A stretch of DNA of 64,000 nucleotides from Ahniella sp. (lineage in GTDB: Bacteria; Pseudomonadota; Gammaproteobacteria; Xanthomonadales; Ahniellaceae), in the NCBI GenBank assembly GCA_016712105.1, contig JADJRU010000050.1:16629-80628 (forward strand), written 5' to 3'. Position 1 is the first letter of the stretch; the number at the start of each line of letters is the position of its first letter. Below the pieces are notes generated by a model. The model was given only the letters and a program-made list of their open reading frames with translations, did not search any database and was not told the origin of the DNA. Positions 27,232-38,424 of this stretch are shown here, one piece after another. The position numbers and the translations under genes are program-made.

Positions 27232-30200
27232 TTACTCGAAGCTGTTGGCAAACACCGTATCGGTGAGCTGCACCGCGCAGGACGAGAACTCTGACGTTTC
27301 ACCTGTGCTGCGATCGGTGGCGATTGCCGTGACATGCGCAAAGCCGGCTGGCAATACCAGCGATTTGGTGGCCACCACCGAGCCACCGGCATCGGTGCTG
27401 TGCGTCGGTGCCGAGTTGCAATTCACCCGGGCCCAGGCCATCTCCAGGGCAGGATCGCTCGGCGTAGTAGCTCACGAAATAGTTGGTGCTGGGCCGTGCG
27501 GCGAGTGTCATGCTGACTGTGCGGTTCTGGCCGTTGCTGCTGGTGATCACCAGGTCCGGCTTGTTGGTCAGGTTGTTCGCGCCGGTGTCGGCATCCAGCG
27601 CATCGTTTGCCGTGGCGCCATTGTTGCCCAGGTCAATGCCGAGCACCGTGTTAGCGTGAATCGAGTTGGGATCAATCTCGATGCCACGGCCAGCGTTGGT
27701 CACCACCACGCCCTTTTCGTTGTGTGCAATCACGTTGCCGGTGATCAGCGTACCGAACGCGCCACCGACCTGCATGCCGTTGCCGACATTCCCGCGATCC
27801 GTCACGCCATCACGTGCCGTGCCGATCAGGTTGTTCTGGATGATCAAGCCTGCTGCCGTACCCGTGATGCCGTGCTGGCCGTTGCCCGAGATGATGTTCT
27901 GATGTTCCGGCAATGGGCCGCCAATCTCGTTGCCGGTGTCGGTTTGTTCCCCATCGAGGCTCACGCCGATCCGGTTGGCGTCGACGGTTGTGCCGTCCGG
28001 GAGAAGGCCAATGAAGTTGCCGCGAACCCGCACATTCAACGTGGCAATGTTGACGTTCGATGGTGTCGAGATGCCCTCGTTGCCATTGCTGCCATCGTCC
28101 AGTCCCACAATCGACACACCGCGGATTTCGACATCCGAAGATTGCACCTCGAACATCGGCGGGTTGGTGCCGAGACCTGCGATTGCGGTGCCGTCGAGCA
28201 CGATCTTGATGACGGCATTGTTGGGCGGGGCGACATTGCTGTTCGGTACGGCGCCGGTTTGGCTGTAGCCGTCCAGGATCATCGGTTGCGTCACCACCGG
28301 CAGCGCCGATTGTGGCGTGATCGCAAACGTCGGACCGGCCCCCGTGATGGAGAATCGGATGCGGGTCGCGTCGGCGTTGGCATTGGCGGCGATCATCGCT
28401 TCGCGCAACGAACAGTGTGCGCCGTTGCAAACGCCATCGTTGGCGTCATTGGTATTGTTGACGACCTGGTCCGGCCCGGTGACGGACTCCATCGGTGAAA
28501 GCTCGGAGGTGATGCCGGGGAGGCTGGAGGTCGCGGTGGCCGAAGCGGTCACTTTGGTGCCGAGCGTCAAGGCAGGGTTGACGGTTACCGAGAAGGACAC
28601 ATCACCGTTGGTGTCGGTGGTGACCGAGGTTTCGCCGACGAGTTGAGTTGCCTCGGCAAAACCTGAAGCGTTCTCTTCGGCGGCAAACAGTTCAATCCGG
28701 AAGTCTGCACTGGGGACGCTGTTCAGGCGCCCGGTGACCTGAGTGACGCCACCCGACGTGCTCGCAGAGATGATCACTGGATGATTCTGAAGGTCATTGG
28801 GACCCGCGTCGGCATCGTCTTCATCGTTGGGGTTCGGCCCGAGCGGTGCAAGATCGATGGCCAGACCACTCATGTCGGTAATGACGTTGCGGCTGATTTC
28901 GGCGGAGCCGCCGGATTGAATGAGAACGCCGATCTCATGGCCGGCAACAAGGTTGCGACGTGATGCCAGGCCACCGATCTCGGCATTGCCTCCGAATACC
29001 GCGATCGCAACACCCGCGTCAACCGGAGACACCGTGCCGTTTCGTCGACGTCCAAAACTGTTCGCCTGGACGACTACGTCGTCGCCGGAAATGATCAGAT
29101 CATTGGAATTGTTCGTGAACAGGTTACGAAGGTTCAGCGTTGCACCGCCGACGCGTCCGGCATCAGCACCCGAACCGTAACCCAAGGCCGTCCCGAAACC
29201 GGAGCCCGTGTTGCCTGTGGCATCGGCGCCAATGATGTTGGCATCAAAATCGACTCCTGACGCGGATTGCACCTGGATGCCATTGGCCGTGCCGGGACCG
29301 GCAGACCGGAAGATCGACAACCCGCGAATGCGACTGTTGTCACTGCCGGCCGCAAACTGGAACACATGTTCGGCTGCAGTCATCGCCGTGGCAGCCACCT
29401 CAATGGTGATCACACCATTGAAGCCGGTGGTCGAATTGTTGTTGGCAAAGCCTTCCTGGGTGGTGCCGTCGATGAATACTTCACTGACGATCGGCGGCAA
29501 TCCGTCTGGACCGGCATCAATGCGGTGAGGCTCGATACCCGCGATATTGAAATGGATGCGGTCTGCACCCGGCTGCGTGTTCGCGGTGACGATTGCATTC
29601 GACAGCGATCCGGCACCACTCAGGTTGGTATTGACGACGACCAATGCCGCATTGTTGAGTGATACCGCTGGAGAAAACTCGGAGGTGTCGAGGGGTACAG
29701 TGTTTCGGGTCGCTGTTGCGGAGACGAATCCACCCACGGGCAGCCCGACTGGATTCAGTGCGAAAGTGCCGATGCCAGAAGAATTGACAGAAACCTGAAC
29801 TGTCCCAAGCAGCGTCGAGCCCTGGCCGTTGCCTGAGGGGCCAGCAGACGCACTGTGGAAAACGTCGACCGAATAGGAGGTGCCGTTGACCGGATTCGTG
29901 GACAGGGTGCCCTGAATCGTGCCGGTACCGTCCGGACTCCGCTCTGCGAGTGTGATGACCGGGTGGTTCTGAAGGCCATTCGCACCGGTATCGGCATCGT
30001 TCGCGTCATTCGGCGTAATGCCGCTGACAGGATCCGCACCCGTGAGATTGTCGATGGCAATGCCGCCGTTGCCTTGGAACAAGGTAGTTCGGATCCGGTT
30101 GCCGGTTTGGTCTGACGCGATGCGGATCCCTTTGCCGACATTGCCGAAGATTCGATTCGGTGACTGGGGTGTCGAGTCGAAGATGTTGTTTGGCCCGTTG

Positions 30201-32179
30201 ACGACGATCGAAAGGCTGCCTGTGATCGGCACCGTGGGTGAACCGTTCGAGTCAAGCCCTACCGTGATGTTGTTGACGACGTTGTTCTGTCCCGAGATGA
30301 ACATCGCCAACGTCGTGCCGCCAAACTGCAGACGACTGCTGGCCGAGGTGCCACCGATGTTGTTGCTGTCTCCGGTGACCTCGAGTGCTGCCAGACCGTT
30401 GCTGCCGCCATCGACATTGCCCGTCGCGTCCAGGCCGAACGAACAGCCCAGAACCGTGATATCTGTGGTCTGGATGGACAACAAGTTGCCGCCGGCGCTG
30501 TTGATGTCCTTGAACGCGATGCCGCTAATCGTCGATGCCTGCGCGCCAGCGGCGAACACCATCAGATCTGTGTTCGAGGACAATGATGGTGCAGACAAGA
30601 CAATCTGACGAACGGCGAGGTTGCCCGGGCCATCCGTCGTGTTGCCCAAGGAGCCGGGTTGTGACAAACCGTTCAAGTCGATGGGCGCAGTGATAGCGGG
30701 CAGGCCAGTTACGCCCAAGACAATCGTATGCGGACCTGTACCGGGAATGTTGAAGATGATGCGGTTCGTGCCGGGCGCCACATTGGCGGCCACGATCGCT
30801 TCCCGCAGACTGCAGTGTGTGGTGTTGCAAACGCCATCCGTGACATCGTCGGAAGAGTTCACGGCAAAGGTGTCGGCAACCACGACCGCCTGAGAAAACT
30901 CGGAAGTTTCCCCGGTGGTGAGGTCCGTGGCGGTGGCGGCGACGAAGTCGCCGGCGGGCAGTGCATTGCCGGTCACGCCAAAGGAAAAGCCGGCATCTCC
31001 CGTGACGCCAGTGGTGACGTCGCGGGTAGCGGCAAAACGCTCTCCTTCACCGAAACCACTGGGATCTGCACTGTCGCTGCCGAAGAACTCGAGTCGGAAG
31101 CTGCGGGATGGTGTGCTGTTCAATCTGACCGTTATTTGTGTCGTCGTGCCGTTGCGGGAAGCCGCCTCGATCACGGGAAAGTTCTGTAATCCATTGGCGC
31201 CGGAATCCGGGTCATCCACGTCGTTTGGTGTCACGCCATTGCCTGGATCACCGGCTGCCTGAAGGTTGATCGCCAGCCCGGTGTTGTTTCGGAACGTATT
31301 GCCGAGGATCGAGTTGCCCGTGCTGGCGGTGGCAATCTGGACCGCATGACTGTCGATGTTCGCGAACACGTTGCCTTCGAGCGCGCCGATACCGCCGATT
31401 TCGTGACCGTCACCGGACGCCAGAATCGCGACATCACCGAGGGCAAGCGCCGTGGTGCCGTTGTCTTCCAGTCCGAAGGTGTTGTTGCGAATGATCGCAT
31501 TCGTGCCGAACAGTGTGATGCCTTGTTCGATGCCCGCAAAAAGATTCCGTGCGGCGGCGGTGTTGCCGCCGATCGTGGTGTTGTTGGACGCAGCGTTGAC
31601 CGTGATGGCCGAACTGGGCGCCTGGCCGCCATCGGCGTCTCCCGCGGCGTTCGTACCGAAGAAGTTGCCGTCGATCACCATGTTGTCGGCATCGGTCGTG
31701 ATGAACGCCAGATTGGTTACGCCCAATTGCAGGAAAGCGATGCCGCGCACGATGGAACCGGTCGCCGTGCCGCTGAAGCTCAGGGACGACATCAGCGTGT
31801 CATTGATCGGATCCGGATTGGTTCGCGTCAGCGCAACCGTCAATACCGCATTGCTGCCTGTGGCGGCCGAGTTGGCAGCGGCACCGGTTTGTGTATAGCC
31901 ATCGATCGTGACCGGGCGCGTGATCTGCGGCAGCCCGTCTGCGTCCAGCGTGATTGTCTTGACGCCGGCGCCGCTGATGTTGAATTCGATGATGTCCGCC
32001 GTGGTGGTGGCGTTTGCGGCGACGATCGCGTCATGCAGCGAACAATCGGCGTCGCAGCCGCCGGCGGTCGAAATGCTCGACGTGCTGGTCACCACAAATG
32101 TCGCGGCATGGATCGCCGAAGTGGCGGTCAAACAGAATAGGCCGGCCAGAATGGCTCGCCAGTTGGTGGTCTTGAACAT
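27232..32179 (-). pseudogene. Giant secreted CSLREA-repeat / beta-helix protein, frameshifted near its C-terminus
   Basis: About 1650 residues. An N-terminal signal peptide (LAGLFCLTATSAIHA) is followed by four modules of about 400 residues. Each opens with a CSLREA-type stretch (CDADCSLHDAIVAANA, CSLREAIVAANVAPG, SLSNAIVTANTQPG, CSLREAMIAANANAD) and holds many N-, G- and I-rich turns of a parallel beta-helix. It is probably extracellular or cell-surface, with adhesion or polysaccharide binding suggested only by fold. Near 27440 the frame breaks after SYYAER; the expected end DPALEMAWARVNCNSAP through DTVFANSFE lies in another frame and stops at 27232. An extra base or a two-base loss would explain it. 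Confidence 0.78.
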
Positions 32180-32256
32180 GCGTTACTCCCCGTTTGCTTT
32201 GTGTGGCGCACTGTGCGCGCAACAGGACGGGGGCAACACCAACTAGCGACGGGAAT

Positions 32257-32280
32257 CACCCCTGACTTTCGTCAGGGGTG
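32257..32280 (-). terminator. Stem-loop after the xdhC-DUF1993 unit
   Basis: CACCCCTGAC-TTTC-GTCAGGGGTG is a perfect 10-bp stem lying between the end of the DUF1993 gene and the start of the CSLREA gene. On the minus strand the loop is GAAA, a stable tetraloop. No T-tract follows. Confidence 0.55.
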
Positions 32281-32301
32281 CACAAGCGGGTGGTATCAAG
32301 C

Positions 32302-32820
32302 TCAGGTCGACAGCAAATCCATCTTGCCGATCTCCACGCCCGAATGGCGCAGGATGTTGTAGGCAGTGGTCAGGTGGAAGTAGAAGTTCGGGAACACGAA
32401 ACCGAGCAGATAGTCCTGGCCACTGAACGACACCTCACGGCCGCCGGTTTTCAGCGAGATGGTTCGTGATTCAGCACCGGCAAACGCCGCGCTGTCGAGT
32501 GATTCCAGGAACGTGACCGTCTTGCCGATACGCTCCTTGAGTTCCGCGATGCTGGCCTCGGTGTCTTCGAACTTCGGCACTTCGACGCCCGCCAGGCGTG
32601 CGCCACAGCCTTTCGCCATGTCGGTCGTGATCTGGATCTGGCGTGCGAAGTCGAACATGTCGACCGCCAGGCGGCTGCGGACCAGGGTTTCTTCGACCTT
32701 GACCGCGGACTTGCCCTGACGGTCGGTACTGAACGTTGCTGCCTTGTCGAGCATGCGGTCCAGCGCTTTGAGGAAACGAACGAGAACGGGAACGGAGGCT
32801 TGGTAAATCGGGATGCTCAT
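32302..32820 (-). CDS. DUF1993 family protein
   Basis: A 172-residue protein matching DUF1993, a DinB-like four-helix bundle family of unknown function (starts MSIPIYQASVPVLVRFLKAL; contains ARQIQITTDMAKGCGARLAG and FVFPNFYFHLTTAYNILR). The histidine in FYFHLTTAYNILRHSG is in the position of DinB metal ligands. Its start codon overlaps the xdhC stop, indicating co-translation; the in-frame ATG one codon upstream is equally possible. Confidence 0.85.
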   Translation of the reverse strand: MSIPIYQASVPVLVRFLKALDRMLDKAATFSTDRQGKSAVKVEETLVRSRLAVDMFDFARQIQITTDMAKGCGARLAGVEVPKFEDTEASIAELKERIGKTVTFLESLDSAAFAGAESRTISLKTGGREVSFSGQDYLLGFVFPNFYFHLTTAYNILRHSGVEIGKMDLLST

Positions 32821-33737
32821 CATGATTCCTTGTGTGGATCGGCATTCTGTGATGGTGGCGAATGAGGTGACTTCAAGCGCCGATGTCCAATCAGTCGCGC
32901 GAGGATGCTGATGGCGATCTCCTCCGGTGTCTCGGCGCCGATCTCGATTCCGAGCGGGGCATCCAGATGCGGCAGTTGATCGGCCAGATTCGGCAGTGCA
33001 GATCGAACCTCGAACTCTCGCCGTTTGCTACCCATCATGCCGACATAATCCGGGTGCAGTTCCGCCAACACGCGGAGGCAATCGATGTCGGCATGGTAAT
33101 CGCGGTTCAGCAGTACCGCCTGGAGATGGCGTTCTGTCTGCAGCACCTTCAGCGCTGAAGGCGGACCGCTCAAACGGAGTGCTGTCTCATATTCGGGCGC
33201 AGCCAACACGTCTTCGCGCGTATCGAACACGGCCAGACGGAATCCCAGTGGGGCGGCCAGGCGGGCGAGCGCCGCGCCGCAATGGCCGACGCCGACGAGC
33301 AGCAGCAATGGTTTGGGTTCAAGCACCAAAGGTTCGGTGTCGCCGGACTCGTACGGCAACATGATGCAGGTCTCGCCGCGCTGAAGTGAAGCAGCCATGT
33401 CGCTTGCCCGGGCGTGGTCCGTTGCGCCGAACCAGCGCGACAAGGCAAAACTCACCCGGCCACCGCACACACCCGCGGAGTCGGGGCCACCGCCGAGGTC
33501 AACTTCGAATCGCGCGCCGGATTCTCCCGATTCGATCAGGCTCCGGGCTCTTGCCAGCACACGCAGTTCCAGTTGGCCGCCGCCGACCGTGCCCTGTGTT
33601 TGTGATGCTGATACCCACATCATTGCGCCACGATGCCGAGGCACGGCACCGCGGGTAGCGACCACCGTGGCCAGGCAGATCGGATCGTTCCCGGTCAGTG
33701 CCTCGGCGAATGTCCGGAAGAATGCCGCGTACATCAA
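32820..33737 (-). CDS. xdhC: XdhC/CoxI family protein
   Basis: A 305-residue XdhC-like protein. The N-terminal XdhC_CoxI domain has TRGAVPRHRGAMMWV and GTVGGGQLE, and the C-terminal Rossmann-like domain has LLLVGVGHCGAALARLAAPLG and YVGMMGSKRRE. XdhC proteins hand sulfurated molybdenum cofactor to xanthine-dehydrogenase-type enzymes. No xdhAB or coxL gene is in the window, so its client is elsewhere. It shares a transcript with the DUF1993 gene. Confidence 0.87.
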   Translation of the reverse strand: MMYAAFFRTFAEALTGNDPICLATVVATRGAVPRHRGAMMWVSASQTQGTVGGGQLELRVLARARSLIESGESGARFEVDLGGGPDSAGVCGGRVSFALSRWFGATDHARASDMAASLQRGETCIMLPYESGDTEPLVLEPKPLLLLVGVGHCGAALARLAAPLGFRLAVFDTREDVLAAPEYETALRLSGPPSALKVLQTERHLQAVLLNRDYHADIDCLRVLAELHPDYVGMMGSKRREFEVRSALPNLADQLPHLDAPLGIEIGAETPEEIAISILARLIGHRRLKSPHSPPSQNADPHKES

Positions 33738-33747
33738 CCGTCAACGA

Positions 33748-35772
33748 TCAAGGCACGATTCCTACCGCCTGATACAACGCGGCAGCCTCGAACCAGCGAT
33801 CGCCGCGAATGACCGTATGTACCCGGCGCAAGTCGGTGATCAGCTTCGTGGGATCCCCGTCGATCAGAATCAGGTCGGCAACATAACCGGGTTTCACGAG
33901 CCCATATTCGTGATCCCGTTTCATCACACGTGCAGACTGGATCGTGGCGATCTTCAGGGCTTCCACCGGCGGAATGCCGGCTTGTGTGTACAGCTCCAGT
34001 TCCCGTGCCAGCGCGAACACTGGCGAGGTGTCGGTGCCGGCCACGATAGTGACGCCGGAACGGTGCATCAGGCCAACCAGATCCATCATGCGGCGATAGG
34101 CGTCACGGTGCTTCAGATCGGTCTCCGGAGTTACCGCAAGGCCCCCGTTCGCCGCTCGCACGTAACGCTGCCATGTGGCCGGCAGCCGGTGCACGGTGTC
34201 GGCCATCGTCGGTCCCATCCGTCCAGGTCGATCGAGGAACATGCCTTCAAATGTCACCAGTGTCGGGTCGAGTACCGTGCCGCGCTCGCGCAGCAGGTCG
34301 ATGAACTTCTGCATCGCTTCGCCATGCAGAGGAACGCCGGAGCCTTGTTCGGCAACGCCGGTGAAACGCTGCGGCGTGCGGGTATCCAGTTTCGACCGAT
34401 CGAGGAAATTCAGCAGCAGGAAGTTTGCGTGTTGCAGCTCGTCGGCACCGGCACGCACGAACTCCTCCGGACTCATGCCATCGGGCACGTGCCCGCTGAG
34501 CCGCATGCCTTGTTCGTGCACAAGTTCGGCAAACAGGGGGACGAGTTCAGGTTTTAATGAGCTGTAGACCTTGACCTGCTCGAACACGCCATCCTTCTTG
34601 AACTGGGCCATCGCTGCCCGGACTTCTTCTTCCGTGTCGGCAAACACCTTGGTCGGGCCGGAGTAAGGCGAGCGGCCATCAACAAAGCCGGCGCGAATGA
34701 CGCGAGGTCCCATATCGGTGCCGTCTTCAAACGCCTTGATGCGCGCAGTCAGCGTGTCACGATCATTGGCGAGGTCGCGCACCGTGGTCACGCCGGAAGC
34801 CAGGTGCAACAAGCCGTCGGTACTGCCGCCCACGTGGACGTGCATGTCCCACATGCCGGGCATCACGAAGCGGTTGTCGCCCTCGATCCGTTCCGCGCCT
34901 TCCGGCGCGGTGATGTCGGCGACCGGACCCACTGCTTCGATTCGGCCATCACGAATCAGCAGGCGCTGCTCCTCGGCGATCCGGCCTGTCGACGGATCAA
35001 ACACGCGCACCGGATCGATGACCAGGTCACCTTCCAGTTTGTGGGTCAGACTGGCCGCTCTGGAGATCGTGTAGGCCTGCTCGGTCTCTTCCTGTTTGCG
35101 TGTGAGCTCCGGAAGACTTGCCTCCCATCCTTCACGCACCTGTGACTGCCAGCTCGAGGCGACTGCGAGAAAACGCTGGTCGGCATCCAGCCAGAGGTAG
35201 CTTGGGGACAGGTCCAGACCATCCAATGCGTACAGGACCGCCTCAAGCTTTTCTTTCTCTCGTGTGATCCCGAGCCTCGTGACTTCACGCAGCCGCACCG
35301 ATCCAACCGGCAACATGGGCATTTCATGGTTGGGCGCGGCCAACAAGGCCCGGGTCATCAACACGGATTCTTCCGGTGTGGCATCCAGCCCCAGGTAAAA
35401 ACCCGGCAGCGCCTGATCGCTCGTCTGATCCTCGCTGCCATTTTTCCAGCGGGTCGACGTTGAGGTGCGCTCGAACGTTTCCGCAACGGGCGTCTTGAAG
35501 TACGCCACACCCTCGATCTTCGACCGGCTTACGGTGCCGTCGTCGGCCACTTGATAGGTCGCGTCGAGCTTCGGCCCTCGACCTCGATCGTTGAATTCGT
35601 AGTGAACCGTGACACTGCCGTCATCGCGATAAATCGCCTCCTGATAGCCGGCGCGGTTACCCAGAATCTGGATCGTGGTGCGTTCGACACGGTCGGCGGC
35701 AATCGCCTGCGTGGCCGCGGTGGCGACCAGGACGGCGGCGGCAAACCTGAACAGCTTTTCGGAATGGGGCAT
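33748..35772 (-). CDS. Secreted amidohydrolase-superfamily metallohydrolase
   Basis: A 674-residue protein. The signal peptide is FAAAVLVATAATQAIAAD (cleavage after AIA). The N-terminal 260 residues are a beta-rich unknown region; the amidohydrolase barrel follows with MPGMWDMHVHVGG (metal-binding HxH, near residue 308), LSGHVPDG, a metal-ligand His in ELQHANFLL, and VAGTDTSPVFALARE near the end, with the catalytic Asp. The start at MPHSEK has AGGTG at a good distance; the in-frame ATG three codons earlier does not. Probably a periplasmic dipeptidase- or imidazolonepropionase-like hydrolase; the substrate is unknown. Confidence 0.87.
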   Translation of the reverse strand: MPHSEKLFRFAAAVLVATAATQAIAADRVERTTIQILGNRAGYQEAIYRDDGSVTVHYEFNDRGRGPKLDATYQVADDGTVSRSKIEGVAYFKTPVAETFERTSTSTRWKNGSEDQTSDQALPGFYLGLDATPEESVLMTRALLAAPNHEMPMLPVGSVRLREVTRLGITREKEKLEAVLYALDGLDLSPSYLWLDADQRFLAVASSWQSQVREGWEASLPELTRKQEETEQAYTISRAASLTHKLEGDLVIDPVRVFDPSTGRIAEEQRLLIRDGRIEAVGPVADITAPEGAERIEGDNRFVMPGMWDMHVHVGGSTDGLLHLASGVTTVRDLANDRDTLTARIKAFEDGTDMGPRVIRAGFVDGRSPYSGPTKVFADTEEEVRAAMAQFKKDGVFEQVKVYSSLKPELVPLFAELVHEQGMRLSGHVPDGMSPEEFVRAGADELQHANFLLLNFLDRSKLDTRTPQRFTGVAEQGSGVPLHGEAMQKFIDLLRERGTVLDPTLVTFEGMFLDRPGRMGPTMADTVHRLPATWQRYVRAANGGLAVTPETDLKHRDAYRRMMDLVGLMHRSGVTIVAGTDTSPVFALARELELYTQAGIPPVEALKIATIQSARVMKRDHEYGLVKPGYVADLILIDGDPTKLITDLRRVHTVIRGDRWFEAAALYQAVGIVP

Positions 35773-35885
35773 GGTGAACACCTCGTGAGTTCGGCGATTA
35801 TGGCGTGCCGGCGCCTTGTCGGCAGGGATGCCAGGGTGCCTCAGGTTCGCGATATCATTGCCGGCTCGACCCCGTCGGTGCGCCC

Positions 35886-36782
35886 ATGCTCAGCACGCTC
35901 GCAAGAACCCAGCTTGATCCCCTGACCCTGCTGCACCGGGGCAAGGTGCGTGATGTCTACGCGCTCACGAACTACGAGATCCTGATTGTCGCCACGGACC
36001 GCTTGTCCGCGTTCGATGTCGTGTTGCCCGACCCGATCCCGGGCAAGGGCGAAATCCTGACGCAGATGTCGAACTTCTGGTTCGCGAAAACCGCGCACAT
36101 CGTGCCGAACCATCTGAGTACACGCAGCGTCCGCGACGCCTTGCCCCGTGGCGCCGACGTGTCCGCCTATGAGCGTCGAACCGTGGTGGCCAAGCGGTTG
36201 AAGCCATTACCCGTCGAAGCGATCGCTCGCGGTTATCTGATCGGCAGCGGCTGGAAGGATTATCAGGCGACGGGCCAGGTGGGTGGCATCAAGTTGAAAT
36301 CGGGCCTGCGTCTGGCTGAACAATTGGATGAACCGATCTTCACGCCGTCGACAAAAGCCAAAGTGGGCGACCACGATGAGAACATCGGCTTCGATCAGTT
36401 GGTCGACACGATCGGGGCCCATCTGGCCGAGCAGGTTCGCGAAGCGACCCTCTCGATCTATCGGTTTGCGCAACATCATGCGGCCGAACATGGCGTGATC
36501 ATTGCCGACACGAAGCTGGAGTTTGGCCTGGACCAGGACGGGAAACTTCTGGTCATGGACGAAATGCTCACGCCCGACTCCTCGCGTTATTGGCCCGCCG
36601 ATACCTACAAGGTGGGCATCAGCCCGCCGAGTTACGACAAGCAGTTCGTGCGTGACTATCTGGAAACACTGGACTGGAACAAGACTGCGCCCGGCCCGAG
36701 AATTCCAGCTGGAGTAATCGAAGCCACACGCGGCAAGTACCTCGAAGCATTGAAGCGATTGACTGGCATCGAACTCGATTGA
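35886..36782 (+). CDS. purC: Phosphoribosylaminoimidazole-succinocarboxamide synthase (SAICAR synthetase)
   Basis: A 298-residue SAICAR synthetase, the ATP-dependent step joining aspartate to CAIR in purine synthesis. Landmarks are LHRGKVRDVYAL (17-28), ATDRLSAFDVVLPDPIPGKG, VEAIARGYLIGSGWKDY, and LLVMDEMLTPDSSRYWPAD near residue 222. The length fits the long bacterial/yeast-like class rather than the 237-residue E. coli form. ATG at 35886 gives MLSTLARTQLDPL. It stands alone, no other pur gene nearby. Confidence 0.96.
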   Translation: MLSTLARTQLDPLTLLHRGKVRDVYALTNYEILIVATDRLSAFDVVLPDPIPGKGEILTQMSNFWFAKTAHIVPNHLSTRSVRDALPRGADVSAYERRTVVAKRLKPLPVEAIARGYLIGSGWKDYQATGQVGGIKLKSGLRLAEQLDEPIFTPSTKAKVGDHDENIGFDQLVDTIGAHLAEQVREATLSIYRFAQHHAAEHGVIIADTKLEFGLDQDGKLLVMDEMLTPDSSRYWPADTYKVGISPPSYDKQFVRDYLETLDWNKTAPGPRIPAGVIEATRGKYLEALKRLTGIELD

Positions 36783-36906
36783 GTGATGTCTGCTGTCTTG
36801 TGCGTCCAGCGGGGCCCTGTCCAAAGTAGGGCAGGTTTCCTGACGAACGTTGGATGCGACACGGCGGTCCGCAGCGAATCATCGCGGCTCCACAAGGAGC
36901 ATCCCG

Positions 36907-38265
36907 ATGAATCGTATGTTGTTGACCTCAGTGTTGGCCCTGCTGTCCCCGTTTGCCTTGGCTGGTGACCCGATCGATCCCGATCGTGATCCGGACTCCG
37001 GCGAGTCGTTCCTGTTGTCCAGCAAGATCCAGCGCTTTGATACGCGCACCTTGCTCGGTGGAACCTTTCGCGCCACCGACAATTTTGGTGCCAGTCACGA
37101 TCGCGAGTTTCGGCTGACGATCACCGGTACGCCGGGGCGCGACCGCGTTGTCCGGATGAACCGGTACGAGCCCGAGTGCCTGCCACTGGCTCGCGCCGCA
37201 GGCATGACCCCGGATCGTTTCTGCGACCGCATTCGGCTGGAGCCTTCGGCGGAAGGAATCGCGGTGTCGTTCTTCAGTTTCGACGCCAACCGCGACTATC
37301 GATTCCAACTTGTCGAGCGGGAACCTGGGCATTGGTATCACGTCGATCGGGGCAACGTGCCGCAACCAGGTTTGTCACTGGAAGTGGTCGAAGTGGTTGA
37401 GGGTGTTGCCGTGACGTGGACGCTCCAGACCACGCGTCAGCGATACAGCCAGACCACAGAATTCTCGAATGATTGGCTGCGCGATCACGAGTACGCGCCG
37501 ATCGAAGCGTCTGTGTTGCCGCTCGGTGAGGTGTTGTCCAGCTTCAACCGCTACGAATTCGAGTACGACGATCTGCCTCGTGATCATCCAGCCTGGCGGC
37601 CAAGTGAATACGCCCTGTGGTCGGAACAACCCGTCGAAGGTGGCTGCATCTTTCTTTTCTGCTTCGGAAATCTGGGTAGCGATGGCGGTGGTGGTCAGCC
37701 CGACGACAACGGCCTGTGTGAACCGGGAAATCTGAACTACACGCCGGACCAATGTCCTCACGACCTGACTCATGCAACATGGCCGGTGTCACGGCGCGTC
37801 AAGATCTGGAAAATCGACAACGACCACTTCGGTTTCAGTTGGTTCGTCGAAAACAAGGGTACCGGCCCATTCCAATACGGTGCGCCATTGATCGGCGCCT
37901 TCGAGGCACCGGATTTTGCCTACACGACCCTCGTGCCCAAGGAGGGTGGGCAACCCCTGGTGACGTTCGCCAGTGTTGCCTCGGCGTCGAATCCTTATGG
38001 CGGCGACTGTATGCGGGAGCTGTATTTTGCGATGCCGCTGACGGACGGAACCCCCTTTCCGTTCCTGAACATCGGCATGCAGCCCGGGCAATCGGTTCCG
38101 TTTACGCGCCCGAACATCCCCTGTCGGAAATCGAAAGGACGCCCGGCAGGCCGATATCGCCTTCTTGTCCAAACCGACCCGACACAAACCTATGACTCGC
38201 CGGGCTACCTCGGAAACAACACGGGCGATTCCGGTCTGCTTGACTGGATCAACCTGAAGAACTGA
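36907..38265 (+). CDS. Secreted protein of unknown function
   Basis: A 452-residue protein with a clear signal peptide (MNRMLLTSVLALLSPFALAG, cleavage after ALA). The first 130 mature residues contain FRATDNFGASHDREFRLTITG. A glycine-rich turn (GSDGGGGQPDDNG) near residue 255 is flanked by cysteines (GGCIFLFCFG and CEPGNLNYTPDQC). Nothing matches a family I know. Six or more cysteines suggest a disulfide-bonded periplasmic or extracellular protein. ATG at 36907 follows AAGGAGC. It lies between purC and aceE and is probably its own unit. Confidence 0.7.
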   Translation: MNRMLLTSVLALLSPFALAGDPIDPDRDPDSGESFLLSSKIQRFDTRTLLGGTFRATDNFGASHDREFRLTITGTPGRDRVVRMNRYEPECLPLARAAGMTPDRFCDRIRLEPSAEGIAVSFFSFDANRDYRFQLVEREPGHWYHVDRGNVPQPGLSLEVVEVVEGVAVTWTLQTTRQRYSQTTEFSNDWLRDHEYAPIEASVLPLGEVLSSFNRYEFEYDDLPRDHPAWRPSEYALWSEQPVEGGCIFLFCFGNLGSDGGGGQPDDNGLCEPGNLNYTPDQCPHDLTHATWPVSRRVKIWKIDNDHFGFSWFVENKGTGPFQYGAPLIGAFEAPDFAYTTLVPKEGGQPLVTFASVASASNPYGGDCMRELYFAMPLTDGTPFPFLNIGMQPGQSVPFTRPNIPCRKSKGRPAGRYRLLVQTDPTQTYDSPGYLGNNTGDSGLLDWINLKN

Positions 38266-38424
38266 TCCATTTGCACCGAATCGGTGCGTTCAAACGTTTG
38301 CGGTGGGGTTTTCCGCCGACACGCTCTAGAATCCGTGTTCTCACCGGATCGGTGCATTCGTGCACCGATCCACGCCCCGGTTCCGATCGGGGTGATGACC
38401 ACCACGAATTGCACGGGAGCGGGC

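Noticed and set aside
38346..38371. Intrinsic terminator before aceE
   Set aside because: The stem is strong but no T-tract follows and the gene starts 54 bases downstream, so a leader or operator role is more likely.
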